In this document: positions 46,010 through 57,878 of the stretch, in pieces
Position numbering within the stretch: position 1 is the first letter of the stretch
Layout of the letters: the number at the start of each line of letters is the position of its first letter
Source of the DNA: Calvatia gigantea
Taxonomy: Eukaryota; Basidiomycota; Agaricomycetes; Agaricales; Lycoperdaceae
Assembly: GCA_025093985.1 (NCBI GenBank)
Contig: JACAAK010000009.1
Coordinates: 2,418,001-2,482,000 of the forward strand
Reading direction: 5' to 3'
DNA length: 64,000 nt
The notes under the pieces: generated by a model
Told to the model about the DNA's origin: nothing
The model's database searches: none
What the model saw: only the letters and a program-made list of their open reading frames with translations
Translations under genes and position numbers: made by a program

Positions 46010-46223
46010 CGGTGATGAGGCGAACAGAATAGTGGATATCAGAGGGAGAAAGTTTAGATGGGCGGCCACCAACAGATTTGGAAAGTGTTGATCTATGTTT
46101 GGAGCGAATCCTAGAAATAGTACTGACTCCCAGACCAGTAATAGAAGCAATATGATGAGCAGATTTCCCTTGGTCCAGGTAAGAGAGGACTCTATTGGTC
46201 TGAGTAGAGGAAAGAGAGCGCAT
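46010..46223 (-). pseudogene. Tc1-type transposase, N-terminal DNA-binding part
   Basis: Starts MRSLSSTQTNRVLSYLDQGK and contains a helix-turn-helix (SAHHIASITGLGVSTISRIR) followed by GGRPSKLSPSD, the usual GRPxKLS link of Tc1 transposases. It stops at the junction with the captured fragment just after SVRLIT. The other half is at 43713-44512. Confidence 0.85.
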
Positions 46224-46575
46224 ATAGTTGTAAAGGTATAGTGGGGGAGTTAATTTGCACCTGAGAATAAGCACATCCATTTATACATCACCCTACATGG
46301 TCACATGATTTTATTTGTATTTATTTGATTGCAATAAACGAAGTCATGTGCTCAGAATTTGAGAGGGACAAAACTGTTCCAATGTACTTAAAATATTAAT
46401 TAATTAATAACTCCCCCAAAACAAAGGATTACATAATCATACTTTGCATATGATTAGATAAGATACTGGACTATCTACAATTAAATTAGGAAGTGCACAG
46501 CCACAGTAGTCCTTGAGTTATGAGCTGATCTTCTGAAAAGTTCAAAACATTGGAACGGTTTTGTCCCTTACTGTA

Positions 46576-49500
46576 CATGATGCTGACACGTTGTTACCCG
46601 TTCTTGGTTTTTGATCTGGCAAACCGTCATCTTCGGTCTGGTTCGACCGCTTTAGGTCCGCTCCCCATTTTGGGTTGCAGCAGAACTGTTCCGCTCTGGT
46701 TGCTCCACCTCTGTTCTGGTATTCTCTCTCTGATTAACGACAACGCTTTGGGCTTTCTGGGATTCTCTTCAGATCCGCCTCAGTAATTTACTATATGATG
46801 TATCATTTACGCTGAGCATTATACTCCGCTTTGCTGGTAAATTAGCTGGTCTTAGTGACCACAATAATACCGCGGTGTCAGGCAACTTATAAGCCTTGTG
46901 TTCTTGTGTTTCAAGTCGATTGGGCAAGCCCCGCCTTGAGTAGAATAACACACCACGAGCATATACCTGAGCTATTTGACCCACTTAAGCTGGCAGCTAT
47001 AAGCCGCTAAGGCCCGCTTAATTAAATAAAGCTGGGATATAGAAAACATCTTTGAGAAGTCCGCCGTTTGTTCCTTCGCTTCAGGCCTCAATGCTTTACC
47101 CCCTTCCACGTCTATTCGACTACCGCTTTATTCTTTCTACAGATAGCTCATGCGCTAAAAACGCTTTATGCCACGCTAAGGCAGTGGGCCGCTACATTTG
47201 CAGCGCTTAAACGGCAGCAGCATTTGCAGCATTCGCAAAAATATCTAAAGAAGATAGCAAGGAGAAGAACGCTAATCGCGTCCTTGCAGCTGGGAAATAA
47301 GGGGAGAAGGATAATGAGCTGGTAATACCGCCATTATGTCGTTTCAGGAAATACTTCAGAATATAGTTTAAATATGTCGCTGGCTCAAGCGACTGCCGCC
47401 ATATACTATTTCTCTTATAGAGGAGCCGCGTCGCTATATATCGCGCCCTGCTTCTAGTATCAACGTTCCTTCACTTGTGTTAAGCGCATGTCCATGCGCC
47501 CAAGTTTGAAGACCTGTTTTAAGTCAGAGCATGGACGAGCACGTTAAAATGCTTTGTCCGCCAACTACAGGAATAACAATGATTGCTTTAAGGAAGTTTG
47601 ACTTCATGGAAGTCGCCGTCCACGATTAGGACTTGAGCGCACTATTTAGCAACTATAATTGAGAAAGAGGATGAGGATAGCACCATACGATGCAATGCGC
47701 TGACGAATTCCTTAAAGAAATCCTTTAGACCGCTCTTTACGGAGCTCGGCGCTGGAGGAGTTCTTGAGTTGCCATCTTCGGATGTCACTGACCTTGATAA
47801 CCAATGGATGGATATACGGTAGTACTTTCGACTTCATACTCCTTGATAAATGCTACGAATAACGGTGTGCCGCGTGAGATGTAAGCGCTGGCTATAAATC
47901 CTTTTCTACGCAACAAGTGAGAAATCCTTACGGGTTATATGAAGATGATAGCGGGAGCATGTCGCTCTATTCACTTGAGAAGAATATCCTCTGAAGGATC
48001 TCGTGAATCGCATCATTACAAAGAAAGGAAATTACGACACGTCTAGGAATTAGCAGAATAGCTCCCAACGTATAATGGTTGAGCTTCAGCACTATGTCAC
48101 CAGAATTAATTCTTAGACCTCGCCACCTTATATTAGGCTTGAGGCAAGAAACTGGAATCCTACGGGAACGACAAGTATCTGAACTGCTTTCATATTCCAG
48201 CATTAGTCTACGACATTAGGGATGAAAGATTTGTAGCGCCACATTAAGTGTGCAGCCGATCTATATCGAGAAAATCTTATAACGTATGTCCTCGAGTGTA
48301 ATGCTTTTGAGGCAATCGTTAAAGGTCACCACCTTTGCAATAAGTCATACAGAGCTGTATTAGTTCACCCAATCTCATCGTTGTACACGAACTTGCGATT
48401 ACAAGCAAGGAGATGAATGGTCGTTGAACACTACGCCTACTAGACTATATCGTTTGACATCATCGAGCAGAACTTCCCATGATTATGCCTTTTCCACTCG
48501 TCCTTTACGACTTGTCGAAATGATTGCATGATTTCATTGCCACTCTGGATTATTTCACAAGGGAAACTGCATCAGTACCTTTATCCAGAATCTTTTATAC
48601 GAATATCCTCGTCCTCGAGCGTAATACTCGGACTTGATGGAATTGCTAGTCGTCTATTACGACGCTACTCTATGACTTCTCATCTCATGATGATAGTTGT
48701 CCTCCTTCGAAAGAAGATATGAGGCTCTAAGATTCATTAGAGAAACCTCTACAGTATAGCTGACAACGGCCAATGTCACAACTGATTATGGAGGAGAGTT
48801 TGTCTAAACAAGAGCAAAAGCAAACATTCGTGGCATGAATAACCCACTTAAAACCTCCTACTCCCAATGCTTTCGCAACGGTTGATGTAGAGAGACTGAT
48901 CCACACTACACTTTGAGAGCCTAAAAGCTTTATGGCAACGGGAATGTCTTACCCGTCTCAGTGATAGCTAGCGTTGACTAGAGTGTAACACGCCAGTCCA
49001 AGCGTTTATAGTGGAAGACACTTAATTGTGTAAATCAAGGGATAAACCATTAATTTGGTTCTGTACTGTGGGTTTGGTTTTGCGGCACATCAGTTAACAT
49101 GATGACCACCCAAACATGATTGCTTATTCGAGATGTAACATACCTCGATCGTTTGATCAACGAGAACTTTCGAGTTCAAGCGGCACACAGAAAGGCTTAA
49201 CGTTCCACGAACAATCCACATTTGGATGCCTTACTCGATGAGGGAATATACCCTTAAAACGTCATGATTCAGCAACTGGATAGCAGTAAAACCAGTTCAT
49301 TTGCAAAGAAGAGAGCAAAACCTGCACGAAGCAAGAGATAGCAATTTCTTTATCCGCCATCCTTCGATGTCGCAGGATATATTCCATTAAACTCCAAGAT
49401 CACCTCCTGATTCCATTCCATTTCCATTCGAGAAATCTCCGCCCACCATATCCTATGTCTTACGCTGATAAATTCGCCAATTTGAAGCAATATGCGCATC

Positions 49501-50620
49501 CTTTACAGGATATCTACCGCTTTTGACACACTACACTTCTGAGTCGCCACTTATGTGGAACGACCGTTGTGGAGGAGTTATAGAATAAAATGCTGGTTGA
49601 TACGCACCGCACAATTGAACCTGACTAGGAAAGACCGCACTGTTCATTACGCGGGTCACCTACAGGAAGACTATAATGGATTAGGCGTTCAATTTCAAAG
49701 AAGAACTCGTTTGGACTCACCGACTAGAGTTGGACAAGCATAAGACTTGCTACGCGTTCACGCTAGCGTCTACCAGAAAAGCGCAACAGCTCGGATAGAT
49801 CATCCTAAAAATATGTGATGGTTATACCTCCATATGAGCTTTCGCCTCGCATAGCTTAACAAACTTGCGAGAAAATTCTTTTATTTCTGGAATTGCATCG
49901 ATAATGATCCGCCATTAACAATGCACGTTGACATTTAAATCGAAAACACTCGTCGCTGAGGGAGGAGTACAGTAAAACAAGTTCTTAATCGCTGGTGAAT
50001 AACCGCATACGATTAAAGCTTTCAATGGCTACACTTCACCGGTCCGTCTTAATTGATGTGCGCCGCGGTGGTTCGTAACATGATAAACACTCTCTGAGCC
50101 CTAAAAAGCGATATGATTGAGCAACATGTATTAGGAAACTTAACATGCTGAAAAGCATGGAGGAGAACAACGGATACAGTATTCTTACTCCAAATTCGAT
50201 AACCGCCTTATCCTGCGTTTAACAGCAAAGGAACTTCATTAAGTTGAAGGTATCGCTTTTGTGATCCAATTCTCCAGTTATCCGCACATAAGAGAAATGC
50301 TTAGCGTTGATGACAAAACTGCTTTTGCAGACTGGATGAGAAGATACACTGGAATAATCTGACGGGCTTTGGCTTACCAGATAAGAAGAGAGTTTGAATG
50401 ACACCAGACGAGCACTATATGTAGAAGGATTCTTTGATCCTTGATTGAGCTGGATCTAATCCGCCTTCATACGATTACGCTGGATTTTATCCGCATTTTC
50501 CAAAACCACTTCGTCAACCTCGCTTTGACAATAAAAGTCTAATGGATCCACAATAAGCTAGCTCAAGTGACTGCCGTGATGCGATGTAACTAGCTGGCTC
50601 GAGCGACTGCCGCAACATGA
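46576..50620. other. Decayed interior of the 9.8-kb LTR element
   Basis: AT-rich, no frame above about 85 codons. Copia integrase traces remain: TDYGGEFV at 48781-48804 and, further on, a VERL-type trace at about 48887-48898 where QQNGVAER is expected. Short phrases like GGCTCAAGCGACTGCCGCC recur at 47375, 50560 and 50587 in variant forms. I found no intact gene. Confidence 0.5.
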
Positions 50621-50621
50621 T

Positions 50622-51345
50622 ACCAATTCCTACGTTATTGCGAGCCCTCCTCCTTGGAGTCGATGGGGAAAACATAAAGGATATGATATTCCTTTCCGCC
50701 TTCATACGAAGACGCTTGGATAAAAATATTAGGTTCAGAAATATTCCTTTCCGCCACAGTCGCTGGAAAAATATATTCATAGGACTTTCAATTGTTCCTA
50801 TCGCCTCTCGCGAGCCGCTGATAAAACAACTGGGGAGTTATCCCCGCCGACGTCTCAAGATGAGCGTCTTGGGCAAAAATAACATTAGGAAATTATTCCT
50901 TCCTCCTCTAACGAGTTGTAGGAAAAAATATTATAAGGTTTACGCTTTTACCTTTCCACCTCTTACGAGTTGTTGGATAAAATAAATCAGGAACATATTC
51001 CTTCATACTCATTCAAGAGTCGACTGTAAAAATATGGCAGGAACTTATTCCTTTCGTAAGATAAAAATATGATAGGGTCTAACGATCCTTTCTCTCTTTT
51101 ACAAGATCGAGGAAAAACTTCATAGGTTTTGAATGTAACCTTCCACCTCTTCGTGAGTCTATGGTAAAACATCTACATGGAATTTATCCATCCGCCTCAA
51201 AACCGAGAGTCCGGAAAAATATATGGGGTCAATTTCAAGATCCTTCCACCTCTTCGGAGTTGTATGGAAAAACAAATAAGGGACTTAATCGTTCCTCCCT
51301 CCTTTTCGGAGTTGATGGGAAATAACAAAAAGTGTGTATGCATTC
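50622..51345. repeat. Diverged minisatellite, about 14 units of 45-60 bp
   Basis: Units share an ATTCCTTYCRCC start, a CTCTTNCGAGTYGNTGG middle (a short inverted pair in many units), and a GGAAAAATATATAGGAACTT end. Clear examples begin near 50690, 50743, 50899, 50953, 51001 and 51243. Units differ in 20-40 percent of positions, so the array is old or has been under no homogenising pressure. It lies in the 3' third of the 9.8-kb LTR element. Confidence 0.65.
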
Positions 51346-52031
51346 CTTGGGACTGAATCCTTAATCCGCATCGGCCGAAATGCCTTTTGCATGGAGGAAA
51401 ATTGCATAAGACCACTTCCATTTGCGAATCCATTAATTTGGAATTTGTTCGAGTCAAATCAGAACAAGGCTTGTAGCATCATTGCTTCGCCGGCTCACAG
51501 GACTGCCGCGGCTGATTGATCTACATAACTGCAAAGTGACGGCCTTGGTTACGCTGGCTTAGTACTGCCGCTTTCCTGATCTCACAATAATCGCATGCTG
51601 AATAAGCAAAAATGGTTTTTGTACTTTGCACCTACGCGGAAAAACAGACTTGTTGAACGCTTCGAAAGAATTGCGGTTTACAATTTCTGGAGGAGCCTCT
51701 TTAGGCTTTCCTACTCCTTACTCTTAGACGAAAGTCGCAGCGAGTTAGTCGCGGGAGTTTAAAAGTTGAGTTAAAGGATATTTGATAGCTCAAAGCAATT
51801 GTCGTTGCGTCCTTTATGGCCATCATAGCAAACGCTAGCATCAATTCCTCTCCGCTACAGGAATGCTTTTCCAACTTTCAAAAGCTGGTTAATTCCGCAT
51901 GATCGTTGATGACTCTGACATTTGATGATCGGCACTGCCGCTCTTTTGTTGAAAATTCCAATGTCTAAGTCTGGTTTCAATACCGCTAGATTATTGAAGC
52001 GTTAATCTTCCCCCCTTCAAGTGAGGAGGAG

Positions 52032-52573
52032 TGTTGAATCTCGCTCCGTACCACTACGTTGGTTCAGTCTATTTATAGCTGAAACGGGGTTCGAGTATTT
52101 CACCTTCAGAGGGTCGATAATAACGGACACTATTATGGACTACGCATGTAGGATACCGCACAGTAAGTAGCAGGTAGATACTACGCATGGAACCTTCTAG
52201 TACATGCGGACATGCACAGTATGCTCCAATTATGCTACTGGTAGTTAGACCTCACCCGTATAAGGGTTTAGAGTGCACAGACCAGGGATATTAGTATATA
52301 TACCCTATGTAGCATTGTAGTATGTAATCCTTTTGGATACGCCTTCAGGCGTAAGACACTATGTCTTCTCTCCTCTACGCTAGCTTCTTTAAGCACCGCT
52401 TCCCTTCTCCTCAAGACTCTCTGAGCACGCTGGTATAAGCAGGACTTTGTCCGCTACCATGCGCCTCTCCTACTGGACCGTCTCCCGGATGAATACGACT
52501 ACCCTCCACCGCTGACGCCTACACGCTTAGGTAGTGTGAACTTATATTGGGATGTCTACTCGTTCTCTCAACA
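52032..52573 (+). repeat. 3' LTR of the 9.8-kb element
   Basis: Partner of 42769-43310, one base different by eye. Followed by the CGGAG target duplication and the resumed kinase exon (GAGATTTTATTCCGG). Confidence 0.92.
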
Positions 52574-54743
52574 CGGAGGAGATTTTATTCCGGGTAAGCG
52601 CCGCAGGGGTCCTTCCTTCCCTTAGAAGCTAACCTCTGTCATTCAATCAACCCGCGTACTCGGTAGATCTCGTCGTTGTCCCGTCCTGCTGTCATTTCAA
52701 GGGGAAATGATCCAGTGAGTTTGTTGGATGTTTGCAATCGTTAACTTGCCATCTTTTCACTCAAGTTGACACAGGATCCCCTTCAGCCCGAACCCCGTTG
52801 GGAGAATCTTCCTGACAAAGCATCTCCCGCCATTGGGGATGAACCAGCCCTCCCTGTCGAACGCCCCTCTACCCTTCCAACCTTCACTGATGCCCAACTA
52901 TCCCCTCGCTCAAGCCGCACGAGTGCACAAGACTCCGAGAACTGTTCCCCTTCCCCACTGAGCTCGAGGGGCACCAAGGAGTGAATCTACAACCCATTTC
53001 CTGGAGTATCACTTCCGTCTGATTTCTCCTTTATGATCTTCACCAGAACCTTGCGGTCGAATGACTTGCCACCCTCCCTACCGCTTAATGACAACTTAGG
53101 TATCCCCGCAAGACTGACAGCACTCATGCCTGATCCCCCCGATTGCCAGCCCAGCAAGAACGGCTCATCCGAGGGAATAGGTAGGGGCTCGGTACGTATT
53201 CGGCTTGTCAATATGTAGTCGCAGGGCCTAACTCCCTGTATTCTAAAAGGAGCCGTCCCACTCAAGGAAGATGACACAGCCATTGTGTGGGTTTTCGTAT
53301 AAAACATCATCTGACGCAGTTCAATATGTGTCTTGCGCTGTAGCGTTGCCGACAGAACGGGAACTAAAAAAATTGTTGCACGCCTCTCCCGATGAGATCG
53401 ATTCAGAACTTACTCGCCGTTCCGGGAGTCGTGCTGGTGTTCAAGGAGGGACACTGACGAAGGTCCGAGCGCCTCTTAATAAGCTGATCCGCTCTTAACT
53501 AACAGACTGAGCAGAATCAATCGTCGGAACATCGAGACAACCAGAGGTAGTGCGTTTCTTTCCGCTCTCCATGATAGCCCCCTGTGCCAACCTTTCTTCC
53601 CCCTATTTTTCAGTGACAAGCCGAACGTATTCACATCAAAGTTTGGCGGTCTTGTGCGATGACCCTGCATGATGTGTGATTATGGCGGGACTGACTTTGT
53701 TTACAGATTCGAAAAAACGCCCCAAGAGATTCATCACCCCATGCCAACAGTGGCCTGAACTCTTCCGTGGATGTGGTAGAGAAAAAGCCGTTGAAACTGG
53801 AAGACCACATTATTGCGTGCGTCTAACAATCGTTCGCCGCGTTCTAACCCTCACTTTTCAAGGTTCCAGTGTTCTAGGACCCACAGGTGTTGGAAAGAGT
53901 ACTGTGAGGATTTGTGCCCTGTTCACGTCCTGGACGCTCACTTGTTTTCAGTTTATTTCAATAGCCACTGGCCACGATAGTGAAGTGGGCCATGGTCTTA
54001 AATCAGTAACCAACCAGATTTCCGCCTTTCGAATATCCCGCTCTGGTGCTGCAGATGTTGTCCTCGTCGATACTCCTTGGTTCGACAATACACACCTGTC
54101 GGGTTTGCGCACTCTCAGACTCATTTCAGACTGGCTTCAAGACACGTGTGTACCCAACCTCGCTTACATCCCATGTCGTCTTACCTTGACTTATGTGTCA
54201 TCTAGCTACAGAAATGGGGTTACACTTTCCGGCACCTTGTATCTTCACCGCATCTCCGACAATCGTATGACCGGCACCTTTTTGAAGAACTTGGGTGTAT
54301 TCAAGGGGTTATGTGGAGAAGATTGGTATGACAAAGTTACTCTCGTGACAACGATGTGGCAAGGCATGAATGAAGGACTCGGGCTTGCTCGGGAAAGCCA
54401 GCTCCGGCGTGATTTTTGGGGGGAGATGGTAAGGGGAGGCTCGAGGACCATGCGTTTCGATGGCACGAGAGTATCTGCATGGAATATCCTTAGTCCCTTC
54501 ACCGTGCATCAAACCAATAGATGTGCGACCCGTATTCAAAAGGAGCTGGTGGACTCAAAAATGGACCTACTGAGCACAGCTGCCGGACGACAGCTTGGTA
54601 ATTCCGCCGGGAAGCTGGCCGATGAACAAGGGGATGTCTTGGGGCGGAAGAGGGAAGGGTTTTCCCGGAACAAGACGGATCCAGCGTTCACGCGAGCGTT
54701 TGTGGCGAGGATAGACGATCTGCAAAAAGAGATGAAAAGGTGA

Positions 54744-55871
54744 TGGCGGACATGCACTAAATGGACCCGAGAATGTCTAAGTTCCGCAACGGATATAAGT
54801 ACATAACGGTTACGGCCATCAGCCACTCAGTATCCTGGTTTTGTTTATGTTCTCATTTGAGCCGCCGCAATAAATTTCTCTTTTTTTTGTTCAACAATTT
54901 AGGTTGATGTGTTAGGCAAGCTGACCAGTCTATCAAAACGACGAGCAATGCATAGCGCACACCTGAGGCCGTCAAATGAGCAGAAGAGAGGTAAGCTTGC
55001 GAATGGAGAGTAGTAGAGGGAGGTATTGCACCTCTTCACGGATCATCTGGAAATCGCCATCCAGCTAGACGACGGAATCCTCGACAACAATCTTGCTGAT
55101 CATGCCTCTATCTGTGCGAGGAGAGGATAAGGAAATTAGTAAGAAAGCAGGAGAAGAATAAAAGAATCAGGAGCCAGGACGAGCGCGAGAAAGACCAACG
55201 AAGAGACGGGCCTCCGTCATGCCCGTTGACGACAAGTGGAAGGGCATTAGGCCTAAACCGAAAAAGTGGGCACCCACATTGCACTGGGGAAGACGAAAAA
55301 GGACAGGATCCCCCAAAGGATGCTGAAGTATGCGAGAAAGCACAGAGATTGCGAGATCGAGCTGTCCACATCGTATGCCGAGTTGTAAAGGAAAAAAGCC
55401 TTCAAAACGTTGAATGTTCTCAGTGAAAACCTCACCACCAGTGGCCGTGTGTGACAGCACCTGACAGCCGTCTTTGCGGCCCGGTACTGGTGTCTGTGGC
55501 AAAAATATTAAATTATTTTGCCACGAGCAGGAAGGCGCAATCTTACCCCCGAAATGTTGGACACCGAAAATGCCTGGCCCCACCTTTCGGCACAGCGTGC
55601 ATTGTGGGGTATTCATATGCTGTAAGTGGCATTGTGGCAGACAGCAGATAAGCTATGGGGTCGAGGGCCTGAATTCTGGTTAGTGAGTCGACTGGGGTTT
55701 CTTGCGAGGCAGAGCTTGTAGGCGCCCATCACACGGCGGGGACGTTACACCATCTCAGGGCCACAGAAAATGGCAGGGGGGCGGGGGGCGGTTGGTCGAC
55801 TGGTCGTGGTCATGGTCGTGTTGGCGCAGGAGGAACTAGAGGATAATCGGCACAGTTGATGCGATTCCGAC
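54744..55871. other. Spacer with IDH remnant 3 and repeats R1 and R2
   Basis: At 55033-55103 on the minus strand is the first exon of an isocitrate dehydrogenase gene (MISKIVVEDSVV then a stop, with DGD still visible); nothing else of the gene remains. Repeat R1 copy 3 is at 55427-55650 and repeat R2 copy 3 at 55745-55870 (CGGTTGGTCGACTGGTCGTG). The 55140-55400 part is alignable to spacers at 39850 and 62830. No gene of its own. Confidence 0.6.
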
Positions 55872-56166
55872 ACCCAGATGCCTCTCGGTCTGCTGTTCTT
55901 GAACTCCACCAAGGCTCCTGACGCCAGGCGATATTTGAGGAAGAGGCAACCATGAGGGAAGCTGTGACTAACCGTTTACAGGGCGCAGAAAGTTGGACTT
56001 GAGGCAGTGAGGCGTCCCGAAACGGTTCCTGGAATCCTGGTGCGTGGTACCCGCGTGGTGTCAACAAGGCCCTCTGAAGTTCAAGCGCCAATGATTGACG
56101 CTCTCGTCCTCCCCTCAACTCCGTACATATCCTCTGTTAAACAGTGCTAGACATTGAGCGGTTCCA
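55872..56166 (+). promoter_or_regulatory. Conserved upstream block of kinase copy G
   Basis: Third copy of the block at 33121-33407, ending at the ATG at 56167. It has a small insertion near 56031 relative to the others. Confidence 0.6.
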
Positions 56167-57878
56167 ATGCCCCCCAATGACCACCAGACCGCGTTGGGTG
56201 GGGCCGACAGTAGTACGTCCGTTTTGCCAGGATAAGCAGAATCAGAGCTAATCACTATGATCCGTCGTCATGGCGTAATCCTGATTCGCCCCTTTTCTCA
56301 ACCTCGCAGGCCCGTCCACCAACCACGACCAAGGATCACACTAAGACGCCTTTCCCCACTCTTCAGAGCCGTTGTCACTCCCTTCTCTCAAAAATACTAG
56401 GAGATGCGGAACAGTGGCCGCTTGTTTGCGAACTCTCAGAGGACAATGCCCAGTTAATGGCAAATTACTTGGACATCGTACGTCACAGTCAGATATGGTT
56501 ACTGATACTGGGTTGAGGCGGAAGTGTGGGTTGTAACAGGTTGCCCGCGACGTCAACATCCTTAGTGCCCGTGGGCGGAGGCGTGCTCTGGCTCTGCTTT
56601 ACAAGCTTGCCAAGTACGCCCAGGTCTTTCCACAACACTACCAGCTCACGAAGGTAGAATTCCGCGGCCAACCTGTAAGCTGGGGAGGCTTTGCCGATAT
56701 ACATATGGGAAAATACAGGGATCGGACGGTATGCATCAAAGTCGTTCGTGTGCATGGGAGCTCTATCAAAGTGAGCCTCTCTCCTGTCGGAATTTTCGCC
56801 CGGGTAACGTGATGGACCTGATGGTATCCGGATACTACTACTTAGACTTATGCGCCGGAACTGACACTATGGGCCCACCTCCAGCATAAAAATATTCTAC
56901 CATTTTACGGAGTATGTCTGTTCGGTGCCGCACTATGTCTGGTTTCGCCATGAATGGAGAAAGGAGATGTTCGTGATTACTTGAAGCAATTTCCGGAAAA
57001 ACCTCGGTTGCCTTTCGTGAGTCTAGAAAACATCACAATTATTTTTAACCTGCTTACAATACATTTCTCCTAGATTTCTTATATTCTTGACGGGCTCTCG
57101 TATCTCCATAGTTTGCACATTGTCCATAGCGACCTGAAAGCGGTATTATCCCTGAAAATTCATATTGTGACTTTTCTGATCCTTGTATAGGAGAATATAC
57201 TTGTTCCGGATGATGAACATGCTTTAATAATGGTCTTTGGGGTATCGTCCATTTCGGAAAATTCGCAACAAAATTTTATCTCGTCGAACGGGGGGACTCA
57301 ACGTTGGATGGCTCCCAAGCTGCTGCTTATTGCGACTGGTGAGGCCCAGGCGTCAAGTTTTTGCGATATCTGGTCATTCGCCTGTCTGTGCTACGAAGTT
57401 TGAACCTTTTCGCGCCTTTGGAATTATTGAGCGAACATTGTTAAAGATTTTGGCGAGCAAAGTGCCATTCTACCAATATCGGGGTCATTGGGTGGTGAGT
57501 GCTATGATGAGGAGGGAAATCCCGCTCGGACCGGAGCCGGATATTGCTGTTGGTCGCGAAGAGATTAACAACAATCTGTGGGCCTTGTTGGTGAAATGCT
57601 GGAATTATATACCCGGAGACCGTCCCACCTGCGAAATGCTTCAGGACTCCATAGCAGCAATCAGGGCTCAGGATGACCGATTGGGGGCATCGGTCGGGGC
57701 TGAGGCCAGTTCTACCTTTAGGGAAAGATCCAGCGTCAGTGTTGATTATGTACGTATGGAGGAGATTCTACTCCAGGTGAGCGTCGCAGGGATCCTTTCA
57801 GCTGGAAACCTACCTCTGTCATTCAATCGATCTCATTTACGCAATAGATCTCATCATTTTCCCATCCTGTTGTCACCC
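56167..57878 (+). pseudogene. Array copy G: TKL pseudokinase joined to copy H
   Basis: Exon 1 starts MPPNDHQTALGGADS. Exon 2 has a stop, TAA at 56342-56344, plus a small deletion right after. The kinase retains SWGGFADIHMGKY, VCIKVVR, IVHSDLKA and CDIWSFACLCYE. However, the DFG aspartate is valine (GTC at 57233-57235) and the APE glutamate is lysine (57317-57319). So even without the stop the product could not be an ordinary active kinase. Its last exons (DYVRMEEILLQ, then ISSFSHPVVTPVKNN) read on in frame into the N-terminal segment of kinase H with no promoter block between them. Confidence 0.75.

Larger units (their letters stand above)
43475..46573 (-). mobile_element. Tc1-type DNA transposon with 208-bp inverted ends
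   Basis: Arms at 43475-43682 and 46366-46573 are inverted copies with about four mismatches. They start CAGTAAGGGACAAAACCG and are flanked by TA (43473-43474 and 46574-46575), the Tc1/mariner target duplication. Each arm also ends, on its inner side, with an inverted version of its own outer motif (CATTGGAACAGTTTTGTCCC). A transposase runs on the minus strand but is split by a captured fragment at 44515-46007. The element sits inside the interior of the 9.8-kb LTR element. Confidence 0.9.
42769..52573 (+). mobile_element. Copia-like LTR element with fresh LTRs and a dead interior (9.8 kb)
   Basis: LTRs at 42769-43310 and 52032-52573 (542 bp each) differ at one base by eye (CACTATGTTGG against CACTACGTTGG). 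CGGAG at 42764-42768 and 52574-52578 is the 5-bp target duplication, and removing the element restores the kinase exon. The copia half-tRNA primer site (GGTTATGGGCCCTGA) is at 43311-43325 and a purine tract (AAGTGAGGAGGAG) precedes the 3' LTR. The interior has no long frame of its own; a scrap of integrase (TDYGGEFV) is at 48781-48804. A Tc1 element and a diverged minisatellite lie inside. It must have been mobilised by enzymes from another element, or its LTRs have been homogenised. Confidence 0.9.
40557..54743 (+). pseudogene. Array copy E-F: TKL kinase, linker, GTPase, split by a retrotransposon
   Basis: Kinase exons are 40557-40602, 40700-40869, 40931-41161, 41225-41395, 41455-41523, 41571-41780 and 41831 onward, all in phase except that one extra G at 41831 shifts the last. 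Motifs: MLTNNHQTMSGGADS, CHSLLSKILGDTEHWPFVC, WGGFADIYKEKY, VCIKVFR, IVHSDLKA, ENILVSDDEH, DFGLSS, HWMAPELL, CDIWSFACLCYE. The last kinase exon is interrupted by the element at 42769-52573 between DYVRTE and EILFR. The linker (DPLQPEPRWENLPD to SSRGTKE) splices by a GTGAAT donor at 52981 into ETLRSNDLPPSLPLNDNLG, then to the G domain: VLGPTGVGKST, GHGLKSVTNQISAF, VLVDTPWFDNT, GLARESQLRRDFWGEMV. The G3 glycine is tryptophan (54078-54080). Confidence 0.75.

Noticed and set aside
47068..47325. 85-codon open frame in the 9.8-kb element
   Set aside because: No similarity to Gag or Pol and surrounded by decayed sequence; length is within chance.
46576..52031. Possibility that the AT-rich interior reflects RIP-type C-to-T mutation
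   Set aside because: The decay includes many indels and the LTRs are not similarly mutated, so a mutation bias acting on repeats does not fit.
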